A DNA stretch of 64,000 nucleotides, taken from Erodium maritimum (taxonomy: Eukaryota; Streptophyta; Magnoliopsida; Geraniales; Geraniaceae). The position numbers and the translations under genes are program-made. The stretch spans positions 68,045,879 through 68,109,878 of the forward strand of contig OY997595.1 in NCBI GenBank assembly GCA_963921825.1. Reading direction: 5' to 3'. Numbering within the stretch: the stretch's first letter is position 1; the number at the start of each line of letters is the position of its first letter. The notes beneath the pieces were generated by a model. That model ran no database searches, was not told where the DNA came from, and worked only from the letters and a program-made list of their open reading frames with translations. Positions 11,419 through 32,139 of the stretch are shown here, one piece after another.

Positions 11419-12131
11419 GGATAATTGCGAAAAAGTACCTTGAGGTATTGATTTTTTGTAAGCTGTTGCCCTCTTATTTGATAACTGCAAAAAAATTCCC
11501 TGAACTTGTCTTTTTGTTGCCATTTGTCTAAAAAGACGATTTTACCCGTACAATTTAGATTTAAAAAAGGGAAAACGTCATCTCCTAGCCCAGTTAGAAA
11601 GGTCATTTGCACATCCTAACCGTGCTCCACCTTTTGTGACAGATCCTAACACAAAGGTAGTATTTTGTTACAAAAAGTAACATAAAGGTGGTATTTTGTT
11701 ACAAAATGTAAAATAAAGGTGTTATTTTGTTACAAATCCTAGCCCCCTTTTTCACAATTATTTTACACGTGATTGGTACTTTTTGTAAACGTGTACCATC
11801 TTTGTGTTAGGATCTGTCACAAAAGGTGGAGCACAATTAGGATGTGCAAATGACATTTCCGACTGGGCTAGGTATCGACGTTATCCCTTTAAAAAACTAT
11901 TGAGTAAAAAACAAAAAAAAATCCAAATTTTCATATTCCTCCATTTTTTGTTCTTTAATTATTATTATTATCTGAATTTAAATTTCCGAGGGTAAATCGT
12001 CATTTTTGAAACAAATTTATACAAAATGTGACAAAAATACAAGTCCGTGACACTTTTTTTGCAATTATCAAAGAAGAGGGCTGCGAGTTGCGATAAGTGA
12101 ATACATCGGGGTATTTTATTGCAACTATTCC
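11419..12131. mobile_element. MITE family A copy, upstream of GDH-like gene
   Basis: Left arm begins GGATAATTGCGAAAAAGTACC and continues with motifs shared by all family A copies in this window (GAACTTGTCTTTTTGTTGC). The right arm is the inverted counterpart, ending TTGCAACTATTCC. The element is interrupted by another MITE at 11579-11887. The 9-bp flanks do not match clearly. Confidence 0.7.
11579..11887. mobile_element. Nested MITE with perfect 9-bp target duplication
   Basis: Starts GGGAAAACGTC and ends with the near-inverted GACGTTATCCC. Arms of about 95 bp pair, including the shared CCTAGCCCAGT and GTGACAGATCCTAACAC blocks. Flanked on both sides by TTTAAAAAA (11570-11578 and 11888-11896). 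A 9-bp duplication and long inverted repeats fit non-autonomous Mutator-like elements. It lies inside the family A MITE. Confidence 0.85.
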
Positions 12132-12272
12132 TGGTTCTAATTCATCTTTTACGATTATTATTACTAAGCAGTATCGTCTATTAATTTATCGGAACAGTTT
12201 CAGCTGAACTAGTGATTGGGCTCTAGTGTAAACAAAGTGGAGGGGTTGCAAGGTGCAAGATTGTCATGCTGA

Positions 12273-20757
<8,485 letters not shown>

Positions 20758-21400
20758 AAAACTCAAGGATAATACACATGATCTTCATCATGGTCCGTGA
20801 AATCTTAATCCCGGTGATGATCGTGAAGATACACTTTTCGACGGGAAGTTGAGGACTATTATGGTTTCGAGGATCATTATATTTAAATGTTGCTGCATAG
20901 AAATGCAAAATTGTAGTAGATCTCTGTGTAACATATGTGAGAAATTTGATTGAGATGCATTTGATGCAAGAACAGAACATGTACTAGTGGTAGAATATGA
21001 AAGGTCTCCACAAGGAAGCCTTTGTTGAAGTCTTGTGAGACCTCTTGGAGGTGAGCTTGGAAATATAAATATTAATTGTTTAAATTGACATGTACCTTTC
21101 TATGTAAATATTAAATTTGTGATCTATTGGAGTAGTCTTGTCTGGGAGGTCAAAGATAAGTAATTGGGTAGCTAAATCTATGATCTACCAATGACTTGGT
21201 TACTTGCGGGAGCACCACAACCATACCGCTCACCGTGGCTTGCAGACGTAGATCCATACATGCAAACGATCTCTCCGAAGTTCGAGGGGATTAAGGTGGA
21301 TTTGCTGATTCTATCAATGCCTCGACGATAGGATATTGCTTGTATAGAGGCGATCTTCTCGCCTAGGGACCAGATGGCCATCCTAACCACTCCACTTTTT
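20758..21400 (+). other. 3' flank of the GDH-like gene
   Basis: Follows the TAG stop. The first 240 bases have a UTR-like composition, but no clear AATAAA was seen. Beyond that I see no gene; the reverse-strand open frames here have no known domain. Confidence 0.4.
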
Positions 21401-21419
21401 TGCTACGAAAAGATGACAC

Positions 21420-21960
21420 CTGATACTGTGTGGTTGATCCAATATTCCACTAAAGCGGAGTATAGGGCGCTACGACCATGCGAAGAATCCAAATACGGAC
21501 AACCCCTGATTTGGCCATCTATTTGGAAATTAAAGATACAACCCAAGATCTGACTCTAGAGCATTTATCAAAGCGGGCAACGGAACGGTTCCTTGTGTAT
21601 GGGAATCGGCTCTCATAGAAGCCTTCATAATAACTCTGGCTCAGAAAAGGCAATGGTCCCACTTCATAATCCGCACTGATGCTCTTAGTATAATGACCCT
21701 TATAAGCCTGACTCGGACTCTACTATCACTAGTTGGTAACATCGATCATTCAAGACATCAAACTATTCCTTTTTCTAATCGAGGATTTCAACATGAATTT
21801 GTAAAAAGATCAGTGAGCAACGCCAACCATTAGTTAGCTAGGAAGACATATTCTATCTACGTCTATTATTGCACGATCAAGAGTGTCAATCTCAACTATC
21901 TTCATTTATATCTTCACCTCAGATTATTAATGAAGTTACTTTTTGATTAAAAAAGAGATA
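21420..21960 (+). pseudogene. LINE RNase H domain and 3' end (remnant)
   Basis: The plus-strand frame around 21620-21850 reads QWSHFIIRTDALSIM, then LVGNIDHSRHQ and GFQHEFVKRSVSNAN followed by an in-frame stop. This is the pattern of the RNase H domain at the C-terminus of plant LINE ORF2. The block ends in an A-rich stretch at about 21950. An AEYRALR motif at about 21458 resembles copia RNase H and may be older debris. Confidence 0.55.
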
Positions 21961-22144
21961 CACTTAGAGATTAAATAATATTATTTACTATAATAATTTA
22001 TTAGATATTATATTTATGATAATCGAATAAAATAATACCTTGGATATCATTTTAAACCAAGTTTAGTGTATTTTTGTTTATGATTATTTTTAAAAAAAAA
22101 GATAAGACTCATTTCTGTACAAAGAAAGAGAGAATAACAATTAT

Positions 22145-22425
22145 TTGGGATGTAACAACAAAAATAGTAATATTAATAATGTGGATCGAGTCCCTAGAAG
22201 CATCCTGCCCATAATTCGGGATATGGGTCAAGAAAAACAATGAGCATATGCACCAAATAGGTTAGAAAATGAAAAGAAAACAATAAACACGTGACAATTA
22301 TTATAATATTTTTGTGTCTTGATAATGAATAATTACAGTACAAACAAAACAATTCTCACCGTCCACTTGCATTCATCTTTGGACCCCTAGGGTCAGATCA
22401 ACAGCAGGGTAGGCAGCAGTCGTCC
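22145..22425. repeat. Repeat shared with 40905-41150
   Basis: The order of phrases ATCGAGTCCC, AGAAGCATCCTGCCC, AATGAGCATATGCA, GGTTAGAAAATGAAA and CAATAAACACGTGACAAT is the same in both places with moderate divergence. No coding frame. It could be an old MITE or solo LTR, or an ancient local duplication. Confidence 0.6.
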
Positions 22426-22439
22426 CCACTTGTCCGGAA

Positions 22440-22440
<1 letters not shown>

Positions 22441-22475
<35 letters not shown>
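22441..22475. repeat. (TA)n microsatellite
   Basis: About 17 uninterrupted TA dinucleotides lie in non-coding sequence between LINE remnants. Confidence 0.95.
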
Positions 22476-22477
<2 letters not shown>

Positions 22478-22819
22478 TAGGCTTAAAGTTATTTAATATT
22501 CTAAGAGTTTATATCAACATCCACGTGATAATATTATAGTTCATTGAAGAATAGTTGTGTTTTCGAGTGTTTATCACAGCATTTAGGAGGTTGAGTTATC
22601 GGAAAATGATGGACTTGGGAGGAAAAGTGTGTTTTTTTATTGGTTGCATTGGTTGATGAGAAAAAAAAGATCGATTTGTTCTCATCAACTTTTCTCTTGA
22701 GACACTTGACGATGAAACAGGCCTTTCTAGTACGGGTCCAACTCAAGGTAGAGGTGGCCAAACTAGTGTGCGGGCATGTGTCAGCTGTGAATAGGACTCT
22801 GAACTGTAGCATCAGGTGA

Positions 22820-25800
22820 GACTGAGGAAGGACACCAGTCTATTCCTCGCTTTCCAGATATCCCACATTGTCATCGTCAATCGAGATTTGAGCGCCATAT
22901 CCTGGTGAGTCATAACAAGAGTCCACCAATCAACAAAGCTCTGCTCCAGAGGAAGCGGTATGCCCATCGGAGCCCTCAACCACACCTCTTGAGTAAGAGG
23001 TAGGAAACCGACTCTGAAATATGCACATATTTTGTCCAGAGATTAGTCGTCATCTGCAACATCCCTAAGAGAGACTTCCACAGAAAGACCTTTATCCAAG
23101 GTTGGAAATCCAGGTCCCATATCGCTGTCCACACCTTGGCTCCTCCCGTCGGCACCCACTGGTTGTTCATGCGGGGCAATTTCCTATACCCCTACCTGTA
23201 GAAATAAACACTTTGTGTGTTTCGGGTCCAATACCATATGTCCTACAGTCCCCAAGTCAGGGGATATAGTTATAGAATCTCCTCAATTATCCTGGGGATA
23301 GGTTCTCATTCAAACGGTCCGTGTCGCAATCACCCATTTCAGCTACTTCCATCTCCTGAACTAGCATAACAACTAGTTCATTCGATAGAATAGGGATGCA
23401 TGAGTCATCACCCAGTAGCCAAGAGACCCCACACACCGTCGTGGTCCTGCCATTCTCAATGGTCCTCCACAGACCCTGCCGAAAAAGTTCTTGTGTTGCC
23501 CTAACCCCCGACCAGATATAGTTGGGATTCAGGCCACCCTTAGCTGAGAGGAAGTCATCCTACGGGAAATACATTTGCTTGAAAACCAGATCCACTAAAC
23601 TGTCTGGTTCTAATAGAAGTCGCTAGCCCTTCTTAGCCAACATCGTTAGGTTGATATAGTACATGTCCCGGAATCTCAAGGCCCATCGTCCTTGGTTCTA
23701 CAAATCTTGGCACAGTCTACTCAAATGATCGGTTTTGTCGCTTGGGGGTTCCAACCCACTAATACCCGGCTAAAGAGACATGTACCTTGGCCATGACCCC
23801 TTTGGAAAGAAAGAAGATGCTCATTGCGTAGATTGAGATAACTTGTAAAACTGATCAGATCATCACCTCTTTACCCCTTACAGAGAGAAGCTGCCATCCC
23901 ATGAGGCGATCCAAGCATGGAGCCGATCACAAATAAACTGTAGACTCTGGCCCTTCGTCGGCCTAACAAGTTTGTGACTCCCAAATACATGGACCCCTGT
24001 GATACCTCTGGAATACCAAATGCAGCGCGGCTAAACGAATAGAAGCAGGTGTATTAGTACTGAAAAAATGGAGGATTAGGCCTTATTTATTACCTGACCC
24101 CACAACTCCCTAAACAAGTTCAATATGTCCTGTAAGTTATTCGCCTCCTAACGATCTGCTCGACAGAAGATGTAACAGCGATCCTCGAAAGAAATATATG
24201 AAACCACAAGCGCTCTCAATGCAACCGAGGAACCATATAGAATATTGACCCTCTTCTCCCGTCCCATCATCCAGGACAAACCTTCCATACAAAAGAGGGA
24301 CAAATATGGTGATAGAGGCCCCCCTGTAGGATGCCCCGACATATTGTAAAAGAACTGGTTTTCTTTCCCACCGAACTAATTGAGTATCGCATGGATTGAA
24401 GGCATGCCAAAATCAGTTCCCTCCAATGTAGGCTAAACGCAAAAGCTCCCATCATCGTCAAAATAAATGACCATTCCACCTGATCAAAAGCCTTACTCAT
24501 GTTCACCTTCATAGTCATGAAGCCTCTCTCACCTTGAGTGTCGACGGAGGGAATGAATTATCCCATACGAAATAAATATGCTATCTTGGATGGCCAGTCC
24601 CATAATAGAAGCTCCCTGATTCATTGCAATGAAGGTGTCAAGGAGGGCTTTCAGCTTGTTTCCCATAACTTTGGGCATTTTACATTGCACAAAGTTATTG
24701 GTCGGAGATTTGTACCTTCTTCAGGTAAGGTGTCTTCAGAATCAACACGAGGGTCGTACTATTTATATCACCGTCCATAGTCCCATTCTCCACCACCTCC
24801 CCCAAGAAACCAATGACCTTCATTTGTACTATGGGCCAATAATGTTGGTACAATAGGGGATTCAGACCATCTGGACACGATGACTTAACCTCCTCATCTT
24901 CTACCCAAACAATAAGTTTCTGATTTTGTGCCCTTGAAATCAATTCACGGATTGACATAGGGAGATCCTGAAGGTCCACATCCCCAATAGTAAAAATTTC
25001 CATGAAGTAGTGCAATAGTAGTTCCCTCAACCTTGTATCCCATTGCACCTGAACACCTTCATTTGTCTCGAGAGTCGGATGCCATTCCATCTTTTCTATT
25101 TTTTAGTTTCCACGTGGAAGAACTTTGTGTTAGGTCCGTATTGACCAACTAGTGTTGCTTCGCTCTCTGTTTCCAGAATGCATCATGGCGTGATAAGACC
25201 GCCTCATATAGCTTTTGGACTGCCAGCTGTTGCCGGATACCCGCTTGATTGCAATGACCATTGAGCTCCCCCAACTGATGTTGGTAGCTCCTGACCTTGT
25301 ATATGGTATCCTTGTAAACCGACTGTCCACATGTGTCGAGCGATTAGCCAATCCTTATGATATGGTGCTTAATGTGTCCGGGGACAGGTTTCCCCACTCA
25401 TGTTGCATCAATTGACCACACCTAGGATCCTCCACCCAAATGTTCTCAAAACTAAATTGCCTTGGTGCAGCCTCAATCGGACCGTCCACTAACTGAAAGA
25501 GAATGGGCATGTGATCCAAAGTAGTGTACCCCACATTTCAGAGGCGAGCCAGTGGAAACCGTGCCCTAGCATCCCCGGATATGATCCCTATATCCAATCT
25601 GATTTCCATCCTGGTATTGGGGTCCTTTCTACGTGCCCATGTACACTGGTAGCCCTCTATCGGAACAGCCTCAACTCCCGCGTCCGTTAAAGCATGAAAA
25701 AACTTCTGAATAAAGCCAATGGGGTACAAGCAGTCCATTAGCTTCTCCGCCGGAGTATCCCGTTGAAATCCCCCATCAAAATCCAATACGATATCTTGTG

Positions 25801-26340
25801 TGCCTTGGCCAATCATATGAGTAAAGCCCACGCCCGATCGTGCTATACCCTAGTCGGCTCCCCGTACATGCCCGTGAATCTGATTTCCCTCTCCTATCCT
25901 ATCCACTTATGGGTATCAATGTGAGTTTGGTCCTTCTCTTCAATCACAACTCAAAATTGTTCTCCCATATGATGACGATCCCCCCTTATGCCTCACCGAT
26001 AGTAATCTCGTTCCACCATGAAAACCGAGGTTATGTCAGAGTAGTTTGAGATTTGAGTTCATATTTTGACCGTCCAAATGATAAGTTTCGGTGAGGAAGA
26101 CTACATCCGGCCTATGCTTACTGATTAGATGCTTCAACTATTGATGGTTTTTATCCGCCTCAAGCCATGAAGATTCTTCAATTTCATCAATACAACTAGC
26201 AAACCACGAAGAAGAAAGCCTCTTAATCGGAGGCAACAACGAGTAAAATCGTACCAGACGTATGTAGCGCACGAGCAGTCGTGGTGGTCAGACCAGTCTG
26301 CATCCAACGTTCACCGGAGAGATAACGTCCAAATCTAACC
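22820..26340 (-). pseudogene. L1-type LINE ORF2 (endonuclease, RT, zinc-binding end), decayed
   Basis: Read on the minus strand, fragments appear in the right order for a plant LINE ORF2. There is an apurinic-endonuclease-like region at about 25538-26040 (YQCTWARRKDPNTR). A linker and RT region follow at 24267-25090 (FDQVEWSFILTMMGAF and then GGPLSPYLSLFCMEGLSWMM). The RT active-site position reads SFEDRCYIFCRA instead of the usual FADD-type motif. A zf-RVT-like end lies at 22976-23179 (VWTAIWDLDFQPWIKVFLW). Many stops and frame changes make it non-functional. Nothing else is coded on the plus strand here. Confidence 0.8.
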
Positions 26341-26439
26341 CTAGACTTCATCCTTGGCTCCAACACTGTTAAAATTCCGAACGAAATATTCTTACATTTT
26401 GTCAGTGAAATATTTTATATTGGTTCCAAGAAAATGATA

Positions 26440-27740
26440 GTATCATTTTTTTAAAGATGAACGAGTGGATATATTATAATGAAACAATGTTTAAAGGGCC
26501 CAAAAGCACTAAAACACCTGACAAAATGTAACTTAAATAACTAACATAGTTCGAGTTCCCACTGTGGAGGATACTCTGACAGAAAATAAAAGGCTCATTG
26601 TTTCCGACTACTTTTTTGAAGACGCCTATAGGGTGATGTCGCGGTAGCATCTGATGACACCGATACAACGAGATTAGACTGGAGAAAGTTAGGATCGAGC
26701 GGACCCGTTACCAGATAGAGATCTTGGTGGACTACTAACTCCCCTAGGTAGTCAGCGTGCGTCGTCCTCTCTTGACTTATACTTGTAGGGTTCCAAACCG
26801 CGGGATTGCTGACCTCCGAGCTGGTAGAGAAGTAGCTTGCTGGTTCTTGGTGGTACTGCTGCCACCTTACATTTAGAGGGGCGGTATAACCGGCCATCCC
26901 CCCTCTGGACCACTTCAGACTCATTCCATGGGGCGATGATGCTTACTGCCCCTCGCCGTTGCATATGATGTTTCGTCCGATCGGGTAGAACCCCCCGAGT
27001 CCTCCTCCTCGTAGATCCAGGCTAGTGACCACCTGGGCCTCTCTGCTCCGAGCCCGGCCAGCCCAAATTCGGCTTCTATTGGGCCTCGGCCTAATAAGGA
27101 AGACCAAGGTCCCGACCCGTGAGTCCCTTGCCCATGAACCCTACCAGATCCTCGTCCCTCACGTCGTCACCGTCCCCTTTGGCTGGTCCTATGCCCATCC
27201 GGTGAACCCGACCTGTGAGTCCCTTGCTCAGAAACCCTAGTGGATCCTTCACGCCACCTCCTCGTCGACAGTACCCCCGCTGCCAGGTCATCGTCCCCGG
27301 CCTGAAACAGCCCCGCCCCTGGCCGAGAGGTTGGACGGAACACCCCGCCTCGATTTCCCATCCCTCGGGGAAATCGAGGACGAGGTCCCCACGTTAGAAT
27401 CCGACGACTGAAGTTTCGAGGACGAGGTCCCCACACTGGAATCCAACGATTGAGGTTTCGAGGACGAGATTTCAACCGGTCACCCTCTCCCCGGCACGCC
27501 GAAAAGACAAGTGGATTCTCCACCACAAACTCGTCCGCCTTGAACGGCGGTGCCGGTAGTGAAGGTTCAGAAACCAAGAGGGAGAGCGAGGCCGAACGGT
27601 TTGACGTCGCCGACACCACGTTGGTGTCCTCTTCGCTTGCCTGTTGGTCGGAAGCAGGTTAAGGCTCCATCGCCGTCGCTGTTTCGAAAACGCAAAACCC
27701 CATCACACCCTAGGGATTATGCAGCTGCGGTGTATAATTT
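26440..27740 (-). mobile_element. Degraded retroposon block between LINE and OBL-a promoter
   Basis: A T-run at about 26449-26456 (reverse poly-A) starts the block. The part 27000-27700 is GC-rich and, on the minus strand, resembles the 5' region of an L1 ORF1 in composition, with an open frame at 27167-27619 lacking a known domain. No target duplication was found. Assignment is tentative. Confidence 0.35.
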
Positions 27741-28001
27741 GTAGATATGGTTTAACCACTTAATAATTAGATTGAACACAACATTGAAAATAACTATGTT
27801 AACTTTTTAAAAGAAAGTTACTGTTTTTTTCCCTCCAAACTATGTAGATCCACCCCAGATTTGGACCATATAATTCAGTCTATCTTGTCTGATTTCAACA
27901 CGATAATGTGAAATGATACATCTATATCATCTCTTATCTTCCATTTCTTTTATTCCAATTTGGACCTACCATTGACATCATCTTTCCCACCACATCCTCC
28001 C

Positions 28002-28009
28002 TATATAAA
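28002..28009 (+). promoter_or_regulatory. TATA box of OBL-a
   Basis: TATATAAA lies 68 bases before the ATG in a stretch (about 27840-28076) that is closely matched upstream of OBL-b (TATATAAA at 49919-49926). The spacing and the conservation between the duplicates support a core promoter. Confidence 0.75.
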
Positions 28010-28076
28010 CCAACCTTTCTTCAATGCTTCAACACCTCAAACAACCCAATCAACAACACATAGTTCATTAATCACA

Positions 28077-31000
28077 ATGACCATGGAGTGTAACAAAGGC
28101 TTCTCCAACAGCTACATGCTGCTCGATGCAGACAAGATCGGGCCTGTCGATCTCTTCAACATATTGTTTCACAGCAACATAGCTAAGCCAAAGTTCATCG
28201 ACGTTCCCGACCAGAAAGAGGAGACCTTCCACCGCCGGTGGCTCATTTTTCTGACCATCGTCGTGCAGAAGCTTCTCTTGGTCTTGGCCAAGCCCATGGC
28301 CTTTCTCGGCGATGTGTTGGAGATTTGGCTCAACCTGCTCGCTAACAACGGTGGTTTCCTCGGTCTCGTGATTAATTTCTTAGAAGGTTCGTTCATTTCA
28401 CGTTCTTGATTACCTTTTATACCACTTCTGAATTGATAACACCATTTGTATTTTAAAGTTTTATAACGTTTAATAAGAGTCTTTACGTTTTGAATAACAC
28501 GTCTTTAATACACCTTATAAATTAGTTACATATCATTTACTACCCCTGATATATTGGTAACAGAACAAGTACATTCCTTATGAATTGGTCACAGACCATA
28601 TCAAAATGACATAAACTTGACTAAAATTTTACCAGTATGTTACCAATACATAAGAGATACTGAAAATGTGTTATCAGTACATAAGAGTTACTAAAGATAA
28701 TTAAGCGTAGTATTTCTTCTATGATTTAGTTAAAGCTCGTTCTTTTTTATTTTGAAAATGTTATATCATGCTATATATCGACATGATGATTTAGTTAAAG
28801 CACGTTCCTTTTATTATATTTTGTATAAATTTGTTTCAATAGTATGATCTTACCCATTAAAATATAAGTAAAAATAAAAAAACTAAAAGTTTCATCCTCT
28901 AGTTTATGTCCAAATAAAAAGAAAATTAGTGGACATGATTTTTTTAGATTATTGTTTATTACTTCTCATTTTTAAATTAAAAAAAATGTCAAAGGATAAA
29001 ATTGTCTTTTGAACAAAACAGTACATAATACTACAAAAATATAAGTTGAAGATATATATTTACAGTTCTTAAAGAAAGAAGGCTACAACTTGAATAAAAT
29101 GAATACCTCAAAACATGTTTTTGTAAGTGATGAATATTAACACTAGGTTTTATACAGGTAAAGTGGTGATACCAGACAAAGCATCACCAACATATGCATC
29201 GGTTATTGGAATTCTAGACCCAAGGTTGAAATTGGACAGTAGCATCAAGCATGGAGATAACCGATACTTCCCTGCCCTCTCCATGATGGCTTCCAAAGTT
29301 GCATACGAGAACCCTGCATATTTCAAGACCGTCGTCGAAGATGTCTGGAAGATGGAGTTCTTGGGATCTTTCGACTTCTGGAATGGTAAGGCTGGATTCA
29401 TCTAAAAAGTCGAACTGATCATGAGTGGAAACTCAAACATTTTATTCAAGTTTCTATTATGATTGACATTTATTTTCATTCGAATTTATCTATTATCTGA
29501 CCTATTTGAGTTAGTCGGATGGTAAAAAGTCTTTTACGGTCCTACATTTTCTTGAAATCACTAGTTTGAATCCTAGTAAATATAATTGTTTAAGAGTAGG
29601 TGGGAGCGGAGGTTAGACTAGTGAAGAGTAAGATTTTCCTGTATTTTTATTTCAGACAAAAAAGTTTGATTCACTTACAAAATCGAACTTATAAGTGAAG
29701 ACTCATCTTGGTTATTGAAATTAATGTTATTTATAAAGGAAAATTCCACCAAGTATCTTGAATATTTCATATTTCATTTAAAATACTTATTTTTTGTCAC
29801 TTTAATATCCTAAATTTTTATTAATTCATTTAAAATTTTCTTAAAAATTTTTGTCATCTCGACACCTTAAACTTTTATTAATTTTATTTTAATACCCACA
29901 GTAAAAATCCATTCATATAATCTAAACTGATATCATGATTGATATTTTTTTCCAGCTTTCAGCAAGAAGGCCACAACACAAGCTTCAATGTTCTACGACA
30001 AAACCGCAGACCAAGACACAATAATCGTGGCCTTCAGAGGCACATCACCATTCGACGCCGAGGACTGGGCCACCGACGTAGATCTCTCCTGGTACGAAAT
30101 CCACGGAGTTGGGAAGCTCCATGGAGGGTTCTTGAAGGCTCTAGGGCTACAAAAAACAGGTTGGCCCAAGGAATACTCCTTCGAAGACGACGAAACACGC
30201 CCACCAGTCCCACCGGCCTACTATGCCATCAGGGAGAAGCTGAGGGAGCTCTTGAAGCAGAACGAGAGGGCTAAGTTCGTGGTCACCGGACATAGTTTGG
30301 GTGGCGCGTTGGCGATCCTGTTTCCTTCGATATTGTTCCTCCACGAGGAGGAGGAGCTGCTGCAGAGGATGGAGGGAGTGTACACTTTCGGACAACCTAG
30401 GGTTGGAGATGGGAGGTTTGGGCAGTTCATGATAAAGAAGTTGAAGGAGCGCAATGCTAAGTATTATAGGTTTGTGTATTGCAATGACATGGTTCCTAGG
30501 TTGCCTATGGATGATTCGGATCTATTGTTCAAGCACTTTGGGATTTGTCACTACCATGACAGCTTCTATGTGGGCAAGGTAAGTTGGTCTTTAAACTATC
30601 TAAATGGTTTCATTCTGATTTTGACCATTAAAACAAGGGATAATTGCATAAAAAATAAGAACCCTGATAAAAAAAGGTTACATATTAAAACTTACTCTGT
30701 AGTATTGATCACAAACACTACACTACCCAGCGTTTTAAAATGAAAAATACACTACTTTAAGTACCGATCACACGATTATGTTAGTAAAAATAAATGGAAA
30801 ATTCCATTCTGTGAGTCACATGACCTCATGCATCACTTAATGGATGGTAAAATGACGATTTTGTCCTAACTTATTTGACCTATATACATTTTATTTTATA
30901 AGGAACAATAACAAGGGTACAATGATAATGTTCTTTACAAAATTTATATAGGACAAATAATTAAAGGGAAAATAATCATTTTACCATCTATTAAGTGATA

Positions 31001-31862
31001 CATGAGGTCATATGACTAACGGAATGGAATATTCCGTTAATTTTTACTAACAGAATTGCGTGAAAAATACTTAAGGTAGTGCATTTGCCATTTTGAAATG
31101 TAGGGTAGTGTAATCTTTGTGACCAATAGTTAAGAATATGTTTCAATATTTAACCCATAAAAAAATGTTTCATGAACTTGTCTTTTCGGTATATTTTGTG
31201 TAAAAAAAATTTAAAATGACGATTTTACCCATTAAGTTAAAAATTTAATGAATAATAAGCAAAACAACAAAAAATCAGAATTTCCACGTGTCTTAATTTT
31301 CTCCTTTTCAATGTAAAAATGGGAAAATTATTAAGGGATATACAAATTTTGGATTTTTTGTTATTTATTTATTATTTTTAAATAGTAAAATCTTTATTTT
31401 GAAAGAAATTAACTCAAAATATAACAAAGAAACAAGTTTGGGGCATTTTTTTTGCTGTTATCGAAGTAAAAGATTATAACCTCAAATACTTTTCTGCAAT
31501 CTTGATATACAATACTAGTAAAAAAAACAAATTGATACAAACAATGATTTGAACTTATTTTATTGATATTTTTTTTGCAGATTGTTCGTGAAACGCCAAA
31601 CAAAAATTATTTCTCACCTATGGGTTTCATACCTATGACTATAAATTCGTGTTGGGAGCTAGTAAGGAGCTTTGCTATCAGGTACATAAGGGGAAAAGAA
31701 TACGATGAAGGAATGTTGACCAAGACAGCCAGGATTGCTGGTTTGGTAATACCAGGTTTATCAGCTCATTCTCCACAAGATTATGTTAACGCCACTCGAA
31801 TGGGACCTCCGGGATTATTTCCACCGACGGACGACCAGTATGTCTATTACAAGCAAGACTAA
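28077..31862 (+). CDS. Oil-body-lipase-like triacylglycerol lipase, copy a
   Basis: Four exons: 28077-28386, 29158-29385, 29956-30578 and 31581-31862, total 1443 nt, 480 aa, all GT-AG. Class 3 lipase fold of the plant OBL/OBL1 type, which hydrolyses acylglycerols at oil bodies. The N-terminal half has long hydrophobic stretches (about 62-103, [18 protein letters not shown]), as expected for membrane or oil-body association. The alpha/beta-hydrolase signatures are [12 protein letters not shown] at about 206-217 and GHSLGG at 291-296 with nucleophile S293. D357 in [10 protein letters not shown] and H450 in AHSPQDYVN complete a likely triad. The start gives MTMECNKGF; the second ATG two codons later is equally possible. 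AATAAA occurs at 32077-32082. Length is slightly below Arabidopsis OBL1. The gene is a duplicate of the one at 49992. Confidence 0.92.
28815..29117. mobile_element. Remnant of MITE family A in OBL-a intron 1
   Basis: Contains the family phrases TTGTATAAATTTGTTTCAA and, near the right side, AAAGAAAGAAGGCTACAACTTG and GAATACCTCA. The left arm is missing. It lies close to the 3' splice site of intron 1. Confidence 0.55.
30637..31510. mobile_element. MITE family A in OBL-a intron 3, split by a second MITE
   Basis: Starts GGGATAATTGCATAAAAAAT. After the inner element ends at 31156 it continues with TTTCATGAACTTGTCTTTT and family A interior. The same MITE, internally deleted to about 155 bp, is at 52838-52992 in the matching intron of OBL-b. 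Confidence 0.75.
30676..31156. mobile_element. Fold-back MITE family C with perfect 9-bp target duplication
   Basis: Starts GGTTACATATTAAAACTTAC and ends with the inverted CAATATTTAACCC. The arms run about 200 bp each, so nearly the whole 481 bp can fold. Flanked by ATAAAAAAA at 30667-30675 and 31157-31165. A closely related copy is at 40360-40837. Confidence 0.88.
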
Positions 31863-32139
31863 GACTAAGACGGGCCTCCGAAATGAATCATTGAAGAGAC
31901 GCTACATTTAAATATAACGTCTTTCAGGTGTTAGTCGTTGTGTGGGTCTCATCGTTATGTTCTTCTTTATTGTCTCACCAATAAGCAATTCTTGTCTTTG
32001 TGACAAATGTTTTGGTTAGTTTCCTTTCAAGAGTTTCAAGAAATGTATCAGTTTATGTTGGATTCGGATGGCACTGAATAAAACAAAAATGTGCTTTGGT
32101 TTTTGAGTTGTGTGTTCTTTTTCTTTTCAGTTTGGATGT

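Larger units (their letters stand above)
10304..12272 (+). promoter_or_regulatory. Presumed promoter and 5' UTR region of the GDH-like gene
   Basis: No long coding frame with a recognisable domain is present between the L1 insertion and the first coding exon. The stretch 10430-10870 has the mixed composition of a transcribed leader. A plausible acceptor (CAGTTTCAG) near 12202 would allow a 5' UTR intron containing the MITEs at 11419-12131. The upstream ATG at 12266 is out of frame with the gene and opens an 18-codon frame overlapping the start (12266-12319), a possible uORF. Exact transcription start is not visible. Confidence 0.4.

Noticed and set aside
22441..22475. Long TA run as possible origin or regulatory site
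   Set aside because: Simple microsatellite in repeat debris; no further signal.
28169..28396. Reverse frame over OBL-a exon 1
   Set aside because: Antisense of a conserved exon, and matched equally in OBL-b only because the coding strand is conserved.
30147..30454. Reverse-strand open frames over the OBL-a lipase exon, and the same over OBL-b at 52312-52733
   Set aside because: They are shadows of the conserved lipase coding sequence and have no own domain.
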